64,000 nucleotides of DNA from the NCBI GenBank assembly GCA_025463135.1, contig JAOAPY010000011.1:62001-126000 (forward strand), given 5' to 3'. The stretch's first letter is position 1, and the number at the start of each line of letters is the position of its first letter. The translations under genes and the position numbers were made by a program. Positions 16,880-26,234 of the stretch are shown piece after piece. The notes beneath the pieces were generated by a model. It saw only the letters and a list, made by a program, of their open reading frames with translations. It was not told where the DNA came from and searched no databases. The DNA comes from Acidobacteriota bacterium. GTDB lineage: Bacteria; Acidobacteriota; Blastocatellia; Pyrinomonadales; Pyrinomonadaceae.

Positions 16880-17745
16880 TCAATCGTGGGACCTATCATC
16901 GATGGCGTCCCACTCGGCAACCATCTCGTAGGTTTTGCCAAGTACGGGGCGGGGTCTGGAGCCATCTGCTGGACCGATTAAACCCTTGCGTTCCATTGTC
17001 TCCAAAATAGCGGCCGCTCTGCCATAGCCAATTCGTAATTGCCGTTGCATCACAGAGGTCGACGCTCGTCTCATAGCTACGCAGATTCGCAGAGCTTCTT
17101 CGAATAGTTCGTCGATTGCATCGGGATCATCAAGTCCTATCAGTTCATTTATCGACTGGAAGACAGGAGAACCCTGAGCTCTAGCATGTGTGCTGATACG
17201 CCCAATTTCCAACTCATCCACGTAAGCTCCGTGAACTCGCACTGGACGAGAAAGACCCGGCGCCACAAACAACATGTCCCCACGGCCTAATAGCTTTTCT
17301 GCACCGGGCTCGTTGATAACGGTCAGTGAATCAACCCTTGAGGAAACACGAAACGAGATGCGCGACGGTATGCTCGCTTTTATAAGGCCAGAGATCACAT
17401 CGACGGAGGTACGTTGAGTCGCCAGTACCAAATGGATTCCAGCAGTGTGCCCTTTTTGAGTTAGTCGGGCGATGCAACTTTCAACCTGCGGATGGGTCAA
17501 GAGAGATCTGACAAGTCATCGATGCAGATAACTATATACGGCAGTGGCAGCCACGGCTGCCCTTGCTCGTCAAACTCCTTGACGAGATTTCGACGCATGA
17601 GTTCGGTGTTGTAACCATCAATTTCACGGACGCCCCAGCCAGACAACTCTTGATACCGGCACTCCAGTTCTTTTATAGTCCAATCAAGAACAGATGCTGC
17701 CATGGCTGACTCCTTGATGACTGGAGCAACCAGGTGGGGGCGCAT
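16880..17745 (-). pseudogene. FtsK/SpoIIIE-type DNA translocase, C-terminal remnant with frameshift
   Basis: The remnant begins at RPHLVAPVIKESAMAASVLDW and continues in FtsK order: ELSGWGVREIDGYN, the Walker B region IVICIDDLSDL, then in another frame LTQKGHTAGIHLVLATQRTS, GAEKLLGRGDMLF and a C-terminal winged-helix (gamma-like) domain. The Walker A segment and everything before it are missing. The frame upstream ends at a TAA after unrelated sequence. The two frames are separated by loss of one T near 17497-17500. Walker B reads DD in place of the usual DE. FtsK is normally essential, so a functional copy should exist elsewhere. Confidence 0.8.
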
Positions 17746-17898
17746 ATCTGATGGGGAAAGTAGTTCAGTGAAACTTCGCTCAGACTTTACGAAATCGAAC
17801 CTTTCGTTCGACGTTCCTTCGTAATTGGGGATGTTTTACTCTTTGTACTCTTGAAGTGTTATGTCTGACATCAACACATCAACAATAGCCGACCATTC

Positions 17899-18693
17899 AT
17901 GATCATTGGTCTTTCTTCTAAGTCATTAAGGATGTTCTTGACGGCCGCTATTCTCTATGGAGCCGGCGGGTCTCAGGCTACTGCCACCACTATTGTAGCC
18001 GTTCGTAATTCGCAAGAGGTCGTGCTCGCCGCTGATAGCAAAGACCGTCAGTTGGACGAGACTACTAGTGTGTCATGCAAGATATTTTCTTGTGGAAACT
18101 ACTTCATCGCAATCGCCGGTGTCCGGGAATTGCGTGTGGGCAAACTTGAATTCAACGCTCCAATGCTAGTAGGCCAAGCTTGTCAGACGCCTGGTAACGC
18201 GACGGAAATAATGACTCGACTCACCGATTCGCTAATCCAACCTTTTACCCATGTAATGAGCGAGTGGGCAAGCATCAACCCAACACGGTATCGGCAATCA
18301 GTCGAAAAGAAAGAGGCTTACCTTAACATCCTATTGGTGGGCTTTGAGCAGGAAACGCCGCTCATTGTGGAAAGAGACGTGATCGCTCCGGCTGTGATCT
18401 CATCAGGGGTGGTTATTCACAGCCTCACGCAAAACGACAAATTGCCGGCCGCAGGAGTGTCTTATGTTTTTATCGGCCGTCATGAAGGCATTGACGAATT
18501 TGTCCGGAGTCGAAGGGCCTTCTGGGGGTTGGGATTAATAGAGGGGGCCAAATTTCTTGTTTCCTACGAGATTGCCGATATTCCCGATTTAGTAGGGCCC
18601 CCTATCGACGTCGTAAGTATTACCAAAGAGGGGCCGAAATGGGTTCAGCGTAAGGCGCAATGCCAAGGGCCCAGAAAGAAAGCTGTTCCTTAG
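17899..18693 (+). CDS. Exported proteasome-like Ntn-hydrolase family protein
   Basis: 264 residues. A signal peptide (about 12-29: FLTAAILYGAGGSQATA) is followed directly by TTIVAVRNSQEVVLAADSK, very like the start of a mature proteasome beta subunit (TTIVG...AADSR). If Thr30 is residue 1, Asp46 falls at position 17, as in the proteasome, and Lys61 lies at 32, next to the expected Lys33. The later VLVGFE-like strand (NILLVGFEQETP) also fits the fold. Cleavage of the signal peptide could thus expose the N-terminal Thr nucleophile. An ATG at 17932 would give a shorter signal peptide. No partner gene is visible. The hydrolase call is inference from motif spacing. Confidence 0.65.
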   Translation: MIIGLSSKSLRMFLTAAILYGAGGSQATATTIVAVRNSQEVVLAADSKDRQLDETTSVSCKIFSCGNYFIAIAGVRELRVGKLEFNAPMLVGQACQTPGNATEIMTRLTDSLIQPFTHVMSEWASINPTRYRQSVEKKEAYLNILLVGFEQETPLIVERDVIAPAVISSGVVIHSLTQNDKLPAAGVSYVFIGRHEGIDEFVRSRRAFWGLGLIEGAKFLVSYEIADIPDLVGPPIDVVSITKEGPKWVQRKAQCQGPRKKAVP

Positions 18694-18990
18694 AGAGCTG
18701 TTGGTATGATCGATAACCCGGTTCAACCTGCCAAATAGATCGCGATTTATGCCAAAGCTGTGAGGCTGTCCGAAGGTAGCGATTGGGACTTGGCGAATTG
18801 GAATGAACGGACCGATCAAATATGAAGGCCACCAGAATCGGCGCGCCATACAATCACCACCATTCCCCAACATATTTCCGGACAGGCGCCAATCATGATA
18901 AAGAGATCAATGCCAAATGAGTCGAAGGTGAAGTGTCTACTTTGGAGACTCGCCTGTGTGCGAATTGGCAGGACCTCTTTGTAGAGAGTA

Positions 18991-19188
18991 ATGAAGCAAC
19001 GGCAGCAGAAGAGATACTGCACATGGTGTGGCGAAAGGGTTCGACATTCAGCTTGACGCTGCCGCCCTTTCTGCACAACCCTGATTCTCACGAAGCGTCA
19101 TGTGGTTACTTACGTTCTTATCGCAGTCCTAATTGTTACTGCCGCTTTCCTATGGTTGGATTACCTCAATATTGAAGTCTTTAGATGA
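18991..19188 (+). pseudogene. Short zinc-ribbon/TM protein interrupted by an in-frame TGA
   Basis: From ATG 18991 the frame encodes KRYCTWCGERVRHS, has a TGA at 19054-19056, and continues in frame as RCRPFC and a hydrophobic segment (YVLIAVLIVTAAFLWLDYL) to a TGA at 19186-19188. The two cysteine pairs make a zinc ribbon and the hydrophobic stretch a membrane anchor, the same architecture as 7839 and 8317. The TGA therefore interrupts a domain that would otherwise be intact. No selenocysteine-insertion structure is apparent, so I call it a decayed gene. Confidence 0.45.
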
Positions 19189-19510
19189 GCGGCCACATCG
19201 TCTTTCGATGGAATGTTTTCGATAACAAAGAGAGCCGACCGAGTGCCACCAGGACCTCGGTCAGCCGGACGCCAAACTTTCTAAACCTTTTACGGAAGAG
19301 AAAGCCAATGCGTGCCAAAAACTCTATCAGCACGAGGCGACTATACCAAACGCAGACTACTAGGTAGTGAGCAGTTTGTAGCCAGCGGCCAATATCTCGA
19401 TCCCCAAGTCTACGCGGTCATCTCCTATCGCCTTCCGTAGTCTTTAGGCTAAATGCTATAGTTAACCTCGTTCCCGCCAGCCTAGCTTTCCGTTACAGAA
19501 AGGACCGTCA
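19189..19510. other. Gene-poor interval before the first LTD/DUF4214 gene
   Basis: No intact gene. A short plus-strand frame ending at 19364 encodes EEKANACQKLYQHEATIPN, which reads like the tail of a real protein but begins after a stop codon. The last 60 bases hold the presumed promoter and RBS (AAAGGA) of the gene at 19511. Confidence 0.3.
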
Positions 19511-22500
19511 ATGTTACCTACTAACTCTGTCCCTGGCCATTCTCTTTCTTCGCGTTATCGAATGGTCGCGATCATTAGTCTTATATCTATCGCGACAGTT
19601 CTGATCCTTATCATACCGCGCTCAGGAGCAGTTAAGACTCTACGGTCCGAACGCAACGCTTCTCAACCAGCCTTTGCGCTGCGGACTCCCCTTTCAACAA
19701 CGGTTTCCACGTCCATTGTTATTAGCCAGGTCTATGGCGGCGGTGGCAACGGCGGTTCGACCTATAAGAACGATTTCATAGAACTATTTAATCGCGGAGC
19801 AGTAGCGGTGGATGTTACTGGGTGGTCCGTGCAATACACCTCGGCAGGTGCGACGGCGGCGTGGCAGGTCACAAATTTGAACGCCTTCACCATTCAACCC
19901 GGACAGTATTACCTGGTACAGGAGGCACAGGGTGCAGGCGGTACGACGAACTTGCCTACGCCCGACACAACGGGAACCATTATGATGGGCGCAACCGCGG
20001 CCAACGTCGCGCTTGTAAATAGCACGACGGCACTGGCAGTCGGCTGCCCCGTTGCGGCCAGTGTGGTTGATTTGGTTGGCTACGGTTCTACCGCCACATG
20101 CAGAGAAACCTCCCCCACGGCAACGCTCTCGAACACTACCGCCGCGATCCGGAACAACAACGGCTGCACCGAGACCGACAACAATAGCACTGATTTCAGC
20201 GTCGGTGCCCCTAATCCGCGTAACACAGCTGCCCTACTAAATCCCTGCGGAACCGGGGGGCCGACAATTACAAACTCCTCGCCGCTGCCCAATGGCACGG
20301 TCGGCGTTCCCTATTCGGTTACATTCAATGCTTCTGGCGGTTCGGGTACGGGCTACACCTTCACGCAAACTGCGGGCACATTACCGCCTGGTCTTAATCT
20401 TAGTGGTGCGGGCGTACTGAGCGGTACACCAACTACTACGACCGGCTCTCCATTCAGTTTTACGATTCAGGTCACAGACAGCGCGTCAGCTACTGGTAGC
20501 AAGGTATTTCAACTGACTATAGTGCCGCCGAGTGCCTGCGCAGCGTCAACGCCTACGCCGCAGGGTTGTGGTGTGGAGCGGTGGTCTGTGAAGACGGGAA
20601 CGGACGCGGATGCGGGTCTGGTCAATCTGAATTCAGCTACACCTACGACAATTGCGTTTTTGCATTCTCTGCCCTCCCCAAACCCAACGCCGGCGAACAA
20701 CCGCGTGGCCCCAGGTGAAACTACGCAGTGGACGATTCAAGGTACTTTGGTGGAATACAAACTCGAGAGTGATTCTGATTATCACGTAGTCGTCCAGGAC
20801 GGCGCGGGAAATACAATCGTGACGGAGATTCCCTATCCGGGACTCACTCCATCTTGCGTGACTGGCTCTAGTCCCTTCTACTCGGGAATCGCGAACGCGC
20901 GTTGTAAGTTTGATAGCTCATCGTTGCCACAGGCAACCACGAATTTTCAGTTTGCGAACGTGCCCGTGCGCATTACCGGGGTAGGCATGTTTGATTTTCC
21001 TCACGGACAAACTGGTTCTTCTCCAAACCAAATAGAAATCCACCCGATTCTCGATATAAGTTTTCCGACTACGGTGAACACCCCGACCAGTACCGGATCA
21101 AATGTAAACGTACAAGTGGGCGACGCCTCGGTCACTTTTAGTAGTGTATCGGGAGCCGGAACTACAACCGCGACGCCGATCGATCCAAGTTCGGCAGGTA
21201 CTCCATCGGCAGGTTACATGTCTACGGGACCCGCATTGGACATCTCGACCACAGCGACTGTGAGCGCCCCGATAAATGTTTGCATCAGTGTGCCATACAT
21301 TACCGATGCGGCAGCTTTTGACAAGTTGAAGCTACTACACTTAGAAGGGGGCACTCTGATTGATCGCACGACCGGGAAGAACTCCGCGCAGAAGATTGTC
21401 TGCGGGAGTTTGCCATCACTTTCACCAGTCGTCGTAGCTGTGGGTAACAGCCCCACCGCAGCTGCGGCTTCAATCACTGGCAAGATAATAACCCCTAACG
21501 GTAATCCTTTGTCGGGCGTGACCGTCACCATGAGCGGAGCGAAGTTCGGTCGCGCGGTTACCGACGCTAACGGTCTTTATGCTTTCACGGAATTGGGCGC
21601 GGGAGGCTTCTACACGGTCACACCGGAGTTGGCGAATTACAGTTTCAATCCTTCAAATAAATCGTTTTCTCTAGTGGGCGATAAAGTGGAAGCACAATTT
21701 ACTGCAGTGCCCCAGCTAGTCCCCACAGCGAACCCGCTCGACTCAGTTGAGTTTTTCGTGAGGCAACAATATCTTGACCTGCTAGGGCGTGAGCCCGATC
21801 AGGGAGGACTGGATTACTGGAGCGCGCAGATTCGGAATTGCGGTAGTAATTCAGAGTGCTACCGCCTAAAACGCATCGATGTATCTGCGGCGTTTTTCAT
21901 TGAACGAGAGTTCCAGGATACGGGATTCTTTATCTACCGGATCTACAAGGCTTCCCTGGGAACCGCGCCGACTTATTCGCGCTATGTCGCTGATCGAGAA
22001 TCTTTGCGGGCTGGGCCCAACCTTGGAGTAAATAGACAGGTCTTCGCCGATAGCTTCACTCAACGGAATGAATTCAAAGCAATCTATCCTGACCAACTCA
22101 GCAATTATGAGTTTGTTAATAGATTGTGCGATCGGGCTGGTGTACCGGCCCCCTTGGACCGACAAGCTTTCATCGAGGCGCTTAATAACGGCGCTACTCG
22201 GGGCTGGGTCTTAAGCCAGTTGGCGGAGGACGCAGCCTTTAAACAATCTCAATACAACTCGGCCTTCGTGCTCACGCAATATTTTGGATATTTGCGACGC
22301 GACCCCGATCAACGTGGTTATGACTTCTGGCTAAATGTTCTAAACAATACTGCGGGAAATTACCGGGGAATGGTCTGCTCATTCGTGACGTCGGCAGAAT
22401 ATCAGCGGCGGTTTAGTTCGGTGCTCAGTCATAACAACTCTGAGTGTTCAGGAGTAAGCGGTATTTCATCGCTTCGAAGGGAGCTGCTGGAATCACTACG

Positions 22501-22555
22501 ACCATCCCTGACCTTTCCTTTAGATGGCGATGATGAGGATGGGGGAAAAAGATAG
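19511..22555 (+). CDS. Large secreted multidomain protein: lamin-tail, Ig-like, carboxypeptidase-regulatory and DUF4214 domains
   Basis: 1014 residues. A hydrophobic N-terminus (about 18-38) acts as signal or anchor. The lamin-tail domain is at about 65-215 (VISQVYGGGGNGGSTYKNDF, IELFNRGAVAVDVTGWSVQY, QPGQYYLVQEA). A putative Ig-like He_PIG domain lies at about 250-335 (LPNGTVGVPYSVTFNASGGS). Next is the family domain that recurs in this window (about 355-520; DYHVVVQD, VRITGVGMFDFPHGQTG, IEIHPILDI). A carboxypeptidase-regulatory-like repeat is at about 650-735 (ITPNGNPLSGVTVTMSG). DUF4214 occupies about 745-985 (EFFVRQQYLDLLGREPDQGG; YFGYLRRDPDQRGYDFWLNV). It is probably an exported surface or matrix protein. 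A paralogue lies at 23447. An AAAGGA RBS precedes the ATG. Confidence 0.9.
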   Translation: MLPTNSVPGHSLSSRYRMVAIISLISIATVLILIIPRSGAVKTLRSERNASQPAFALRTPLSTTVSTSIVISQVYGGGGNGGSTYKNDFIELFNRGAVAVDVTGWSVQYTSAGATAAWQVTNLNAFTIQPGQYYLVQEAQGAGGTTNLPTPDTTGTIMMGATAANVALVNSTTALAVGCPVAASVVDLVGYGSTATCRETSPTATLSNTTAAIRNNNGCTETDNNSTDFSVGAPNPRNTAALLNPCGTGGPTITNSSPLPNGTVGVPYSVTFNASGGSGTGYTFTQTAGTLPPGLNLSGAGVLSGTPTTTTGSPFSFTIQVTDSASATGSKVFQLTIVPPSACAASTPTPQGCGVERWSVKTGTDADAGLVNLNSATPTTIAFLHSLPSPNPTPANNRVAPGETTQWTIQGTLVEYKLESDSDYHVVVQDGAGNTIVTEIPYPGLTPSCVTGSSPFYSGIANARCKFDSSSLPQATTNFQFANVPVRITGVGMFDFPHGQTGSSPNQIEIHPILDISFPTTVNTPTSTGSNVNVQVGDASVTFSSVSGAGTTTATPIDPSSAGTPSAGYMSTGPALDISTTATVSAPINVCISVPYITDAAAFDKLKLLHLEGGTLIDRTTGKNSAQKIVCGSLPSLSPVVVAVGNSPTAAAASITGKIITPNGNPLSGVTVTMSGAKFGRAVTDANGLYAFTELGAGGFYTVTPELANYSFNPSNKSFSLVGDKVEAQFTAVPQLVPTANPLDSVEFFVRQQYLDLLGREPDQGGLDYWSAQIRNCGSNSECYRLKRIDVSAAFFIEREFQDTGFFIYRIYKASLGTAPTYSRYVADRESLRAGPNLGVNRQVFADSFTQRNEFKAIYPDQLSNYEFVNRLCDRAGVPAPLDRQAFIEALNNGATRGWVLSQLAEDAAFKQSQYNSAFVLTQYFGYLRRDPDQRGYDFWLNVLNNTAGNYRGMVCSFVTSAEYQRRFSSVLSHNNSECSGVSGISSLRRELLESLRPSLTFPLDGDDEDGGKR

Positions 22556-23273
22556 AAAACCTACAACAGACGACTTGCCTCCATTGAAGCAGGAAGAGAA
22601 GAAGCCAAAGCGGCTTATTGACGTTAGATCTCTTATCACCGTAACCGTAGCAGGACCTCTGCGTAACGTGAGTTCTGACACAATACGGCGTCTGATTCAG
22701 CGAAGTCTTCTGCGATATGAAACGATCGGCGGGCATTTATTTGTCTATCGCAATGAAGTACTAAATATACAAATCAGCAGTAACGCTAGAGTACGAAAGA
22801 TGTCCAATGAGGACCTCTTGGAGGACGTCCTCGTTGTTGCCCGTGACTTGGGCCATGTGCCGACCTCCTCTGAGTACACCAAACACGGAGGCCTTCATCT
22901 GAGTATTCTGAGGGTGCGTTTTGGTAACTGGCCCAAAGTCCACGCGGCCGCGCTAAGGACATTTCTTGCCGAGGTCGTTAGGGTCTCCCCCGAGCCAAAA
23001 GGACGTTCTCATCATCAATCAAATCTCAACAAACGCTCCTCCCATAAGAAACGGACTATGCCCAGGATGGTTGATGTCAACGATTTGATCGCAAAAACCG
23101 CAGTTGGTCGATTATGTAACGTTACTCCTCAGGTCCTCAATTATCTTGTGAGGAACGGGCGCTTGCGATGTGAGGTGATTTGCGGGAAGCCGTTCGTCTT
23201 CCGCAGTGAGGTACTGAACCGGAAGTTCCGGACTACAAACCGTGAGGGTAAATTAAATCACTCGGCAGGATAG
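22524..23273 (+). CDS. DNA-binding protein with homing-endonuclease-associated repeat
   Basis: 249 residues overlapping the end of the preceding gene by 32 bases. The central part (about 93-150) has the HNH-associated helix-turn-helix repeat pattern: LLEDVLVVARDLGHVPTSSE then FGNWPKVHAAAL. On either side are two similar ~60-residue units (RLIDVRSLITVTVAGPLRNV / MVDVNDLIAKTAVGRLCNVT, both ending in a VFRNEVLN or VFRSEVLN-like turn) that look like excisionase/MerR-type DNA-binding modules. There is no HNH nuclease motif, so this is a binding protein rather than a nuclease. The repeated modules suggest internal duplication. It sits between two paralogous secreted proteins; a role in their expression is possible but untested. 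Confidence 0.75.
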   Translation: MAMMRMGEKDRKPTTDDLPPLKQEEKKPKRLIDVRSLITVTVAGPLRNVSSDTIRRLIQRSLLRYETIGGHLFVYRNEVLNIQISSNARVRKMSNEDLLEDVLVVARDLGHVPTSSEYTKHGGLHLSILRVRFGNWPKVHAAALRTFLAEVVRVSPEPKGRSHHQSNLNKRSSHKKRTMPRMVDVNDLIAKTAVGRLCNVTPQVLNYLVRNGRLRCEVICGKPFVFRSEVLNRKFRTTNREGKLNHSAG

Positions 23274-23446
23274 AGGACGATCCTCATCGTTACCAACGCG
23301 CCGTAAACGACTTTCAATCAAGAAGCGGTGGGCTTTGACATTATTGGGACTTCGCTCTTATGATCCGTTCTCCCGACCATGGCTGCCAATGCCATTTTGT
23401 AACCTCGCCCAATAACGCACAACTACCGAATGAGAAGGAAAACATT

Positions 23447-25195
23447 ATGGGTGTCGCCAAGAGACTTAGTCTGCTAATTCCACATGTTATTCTTAACCGA
23501 GGGCCCAAAGTCTTCAGGGGAACCATCGCTATCGGCCTGGCGGTAATTTTCTGGCTCAGCGCCTTTCATTTTTGGCCAGCGCCTCCGGTTCAAGCCGTCT
23601 CACTGGGCTTCGTGATTAGTCAGGTCTATGGAGGCGCTGGTTGCGGTACAGCCGGCTGCTCCACTTATCAAAACGACTTCATTGAAATATTCAATCGTTC
23701 AAACAGTGCGGTGACCTGTACCGGCTGTTCGGTTCAATATGCCGCGGCGACAGGCACAGCCTGGCAGGTCACGGCTCTGCCTGCAACGCTCACGCTGCAA
23801 CCCGGTCAGTATTATTTAGTCGCCGAAAGTTTCGGTGCCAACGGAGTAAATCCGTTGCCGACACCCGATACAACGGGAACGATAGCGATGAGCGCGACGG
23901 CAGCCAAGGTTGCGCTCGTCAACTCCACGACTGCTCTGAGCGGCGCCTGCCCCACTTTGAATGGAAGCGGCTCTCCCGCAGTATTGGACTTCGTCGGTTA
24001 TGGCGCTACCGCTAACTGCTTCGAGGGTGCGGGCACAGCACCAGCACCATCCACTACTACATCAGACATAAGGAATGGCGGCGGTAGCGTCGATACGGAT
24101 AACAATAACCTTAACTTCCAGGCGCTGGCTCCAACGCCGCGCAATACTGCCTCCCCTGCAGGCGGGCCCGCCGCGTCTGGGGGCGTTGTCAGTGGCCGGA
24201 TTGTCGATGAAGCGGGCGCGGCCGTGGCCGGCGCAGTCGTAAATCTGAGTGGCAGCCAATCGCGTAAGACGATTACCGACGCCAATGGCAATTATCGCTT
24301 TAACAAGATCGAGACGACGGGCCTCTATGCTGTCACGCCGACGCGCGCAAACTACACCATGAGTCCAGGCGAGCGTTCTTTCAGTCAACTCGGCAACCAG
24401 ACCGAAGCGATATTTACTGCTGCCTTTAGCGGTGATATTGAGAATCCGCTCGACACGGCTGAGTACTTTGTGCGCCAGCAGTATCTCGATGTGCTGAGGC
24501 GCGAGCCTGATGAGGCCGGCTTCAATTATTGGAGCAATCAAATCAACGCCTGCGGCGGCGACACTGAATGTACTCGCTCAAGACGCATTGGTGTTGCAGC
24601 AGCTTTCTTCATTGAGCAGGAGGCACAACAGGCCGGTTCGTTCATCTGTAACCTGTATGAAGGCGCGCTCGGTCGGAAGCCGGCCTTCGGTGAGTACGAA
24701 ATAGATCGTCAGCAGGTTATTGGTGGTGCGAATCTGGAAGCAAGGAAGGCAGCCTTCGCACAGAGCTTCGCACAACGCTCGGAGTTTGCTGACAAATACC
24801 AGGTAAACTCCACTGGTGAGTCGTTCGTTGATGCTCTGCTTGCCAACCTGCGACAGTCCTCTGGAGTTGATCTCACCTCTGAGCGTGACAGTCTGGTGGG
24901 CCGCTACAACACGGGCGCGAATCGAACACAGGGTCGCAGTTTAGTACTGCGCGAGATCACAGAGGCTTCGGTCGTGCGTGATGCTAATTACAATAAGTCA
25001 TTCGTGCTGACTGAATACTTCAGCTATTTGGGACGCAACCCGGACACCGGCGGTTACAACTTCTGGCTGAACGTGCTGAATGCCAGAGACCAGAGTAACT
25101 ACCGCGACATGGTCTGTTCATTCATCAATTCAACGGAGTATCAACGGCGCTTTAGCACGTTGGTTACACACAGCAGCGCCGAGTGCGAACAATAA
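23447..25195 (+). CDS. Secreted lamin-tail, carboxypeptidase-regulatory and DUF4214 protein
   Basis: About 582 residues from ATG 23447, which has GAGAAGGAA upstream; an in-frame ATG at 23360 lacks an RBS. A signal/TM segment (about 28-45) leads into a lamin-tail domain (VISQVYGGAGC, DFIEIFNRSNSAVTC, QPGQYYLVAESFGANG). A carboxypeptidase-regulatory-like repeat follows (AVAGAVVNLSGSQSRKTITD), then DUF4214 (EYFVRQQYLDVLRREPDEAG; TEYFSYLGRNPDTGGYNFWL). It is a shorter paralogue of the protein at 19511, lacking the He_PIG and 'EIHP' domains. Cysteines in the lamin-tail part may form disulfides, consistent with export. Confidence 0.88.
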   Translation: MGVAKRLSLLIPHVILNRGPKVFRGTIAIGLAVIFWLSAFHFWPAPPVQAVSLGFVISQVYGGAGCGTAGCSTYQNDFIEIFNRSNSAVTCTGCSVQYAAATGTAWQVTALPATLTLQPGQYYLVAESFGANGVNPLPTPDTTGTIAMSATAAKVALVNSTTALSGACPTLNGSGSPAVLDFVGYGATANCFEGAGTAPAPSTTTSDIRNGGGSVDTDNNNLNFQALAPTPRNTASPAGGPAASGGVVSGRIVDEAGAAVAGAVVNLSGSQSRKTITDANGNYRFNKIETTGLYAVTPTRANYTMSPGERSFSQLGNQTEAIFTAAFSGDIENPLDTAEYFVRQQYLDVLRREPDEAGFNYWSNQINACGGDTECTRSRRIGVAAAFFIEQEAQQAGSFICNLYEGALGRKPAFGEYEIDRQQVIGGANLEARKAAFAQSFAQRSEFADKYQVNSTGESFVDALLANLRQSSGVDLTSERDSLVGRYNTGANRTQGRSLVLREITEASVVRDANYNKSFVLTEYFSYLGRNPDTGGYNFWLNVLNARDQSNYRDMVCSFINSTEYQRRFSTLVTHSSAECEQ

Positions 25196-25822
25196 GACAG
25201 GGCTCAGCGGTGTCTTGGTCCATTCCTTAGATCTCACGACTTGGCCCATTTCGCCGCCCCCAACCAGCCAGTCTTTGAAAATCCCGTCTTCCCGCAAAAG
25301 AGACACCCCCGCCTAGCCGTGCTTACTAAGCGGCCGGTAAACGTCTGCAAAAGTTTTCCTTGGAAGTTTCCGTCGCAATCGGAATTCGGCTTGGTCTTTC
25401 GTGAAAGGAACGAAAGAAGCCGAGCGGTTTGCAGGGCGAAAGACGGAGCTTCGTACCGCTCGCTGCTTTTGGGACAATGCGATCCTCGTTACACACACTA
25501 CACTCGTGCGTATTAAGCATCAAGTAGTCTGTTACTGACTAAAACTGCGGGCTCGGATCTTCTCTGTAGAGCAATTTACGAATCCGCTTCTGTAAAATAA
25601 GAGCGAGAGTCTTTATCAACAGGCTTCTCATTATTCTCTTAAATATTCTTTTTCTCGTTCAGATGGGGCCGAGTGCTTGCCACAGCCTGTCAACGGCAAC
25701 CTTTAATCTTTTTGTGAAAGCTTATCGAATTGAGCTTTGGTGGGATACGTTATGGCTATCTTCTTCGGCTTGGGGCTGTGCATGTGTTGGACCAAATGCG
25801 ATGAGAAGCAAGGCGGCTAAGA
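25196..25822. other. Gene-free interval
   Basis: I see no coding frame with convincing composition or RBS, no RNA gene, and no strong hairpin in these ~630 bases. The part around 25600-25740 is AT-rich. Confidence 0.5.
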
Positions 25823-26110
25823 TCACGATTCGTTCATGAGTGGCTCCTTCGCGGGTAGGGTATAAAGGTTGAGAGATCCGAGTCGCTGGTTGATTGCGGG
25901 AATAGCTTTCAACAAAGACTTGGAATCCTCACTCAAAAGATGTCGCAAGGTACGTGCATAGGTGCTGGATAAACTGGAGACCGCCGAGTTTGCACAGCGC
26001 AGCGAAGAAATAATACTTACAGATTTAACGCAAGCATCGTAGAATTCTGATATAGTGAAGAGACTCCCGCTTGATGTTTCTGAGATTACTTCCAGATAGT
26101 AAGAACTCAT
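25823..26110 (-). CDS. Small hypothetical protein
   Basis: 95 residues, mostly helical by composition (VSIISSLRCANSAVSSLSST; LRHLLSEDSKSLLKAIPAIN). GGAGGG lies eight bases before the ATG, supporting the start. I do not recognise a family. It is divergent from the NtrC-type regulator at 26235, and a 16-bp perfect palindrome lies between the two starts, so the regulator may control this gene. Confidence 0.5.
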   Translation of the reverse strand: MSSYYLEVISETSSGSLFTISEFYDACVKSVSIISSLRCANSAVSSLSSTYARTLRHLLSEDSKSLLKAIPAINQRLGSLNLYTLPAKEPLMNES

Positions 26111-26138
26111 CAGCTTACCCTCCCGCTTTAGTAGCTAA

Positions 26139-26154
26139 ATTGTGCCGGCACAAT
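26139..26154. promoter_or_regulatory. 16-bp perfect palindrome in divergent intergenic region, candidate operator
   Basis: ATTGTGCCGGCACAAT reads identically on both strands. It lies 29 bases from the minus-strand start at 26110 and 81 bases from the regulator start at 26235. The dyad size suits a dimeric Fis-type helix-turn-helix protein such as the adjacent regulator, so autoregulation is plausible. Confidence 0.45.
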
Positions 26155-26234
26155 CCCAGCGCCGGTGACGCCGTAACGTAACCTCAAAACTCCCAAGTTT
26201 GTCCTTCAGATATCGAACTCGAGAGAGGATCCTG

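Noticed and set aside
19054-19056. TGA in the zinc-ribbon microprotein as a selenocysteine codon
   Set aside because: No hairpin of the required kind immediately downstream and no selenocysteine machinery seen in the window.
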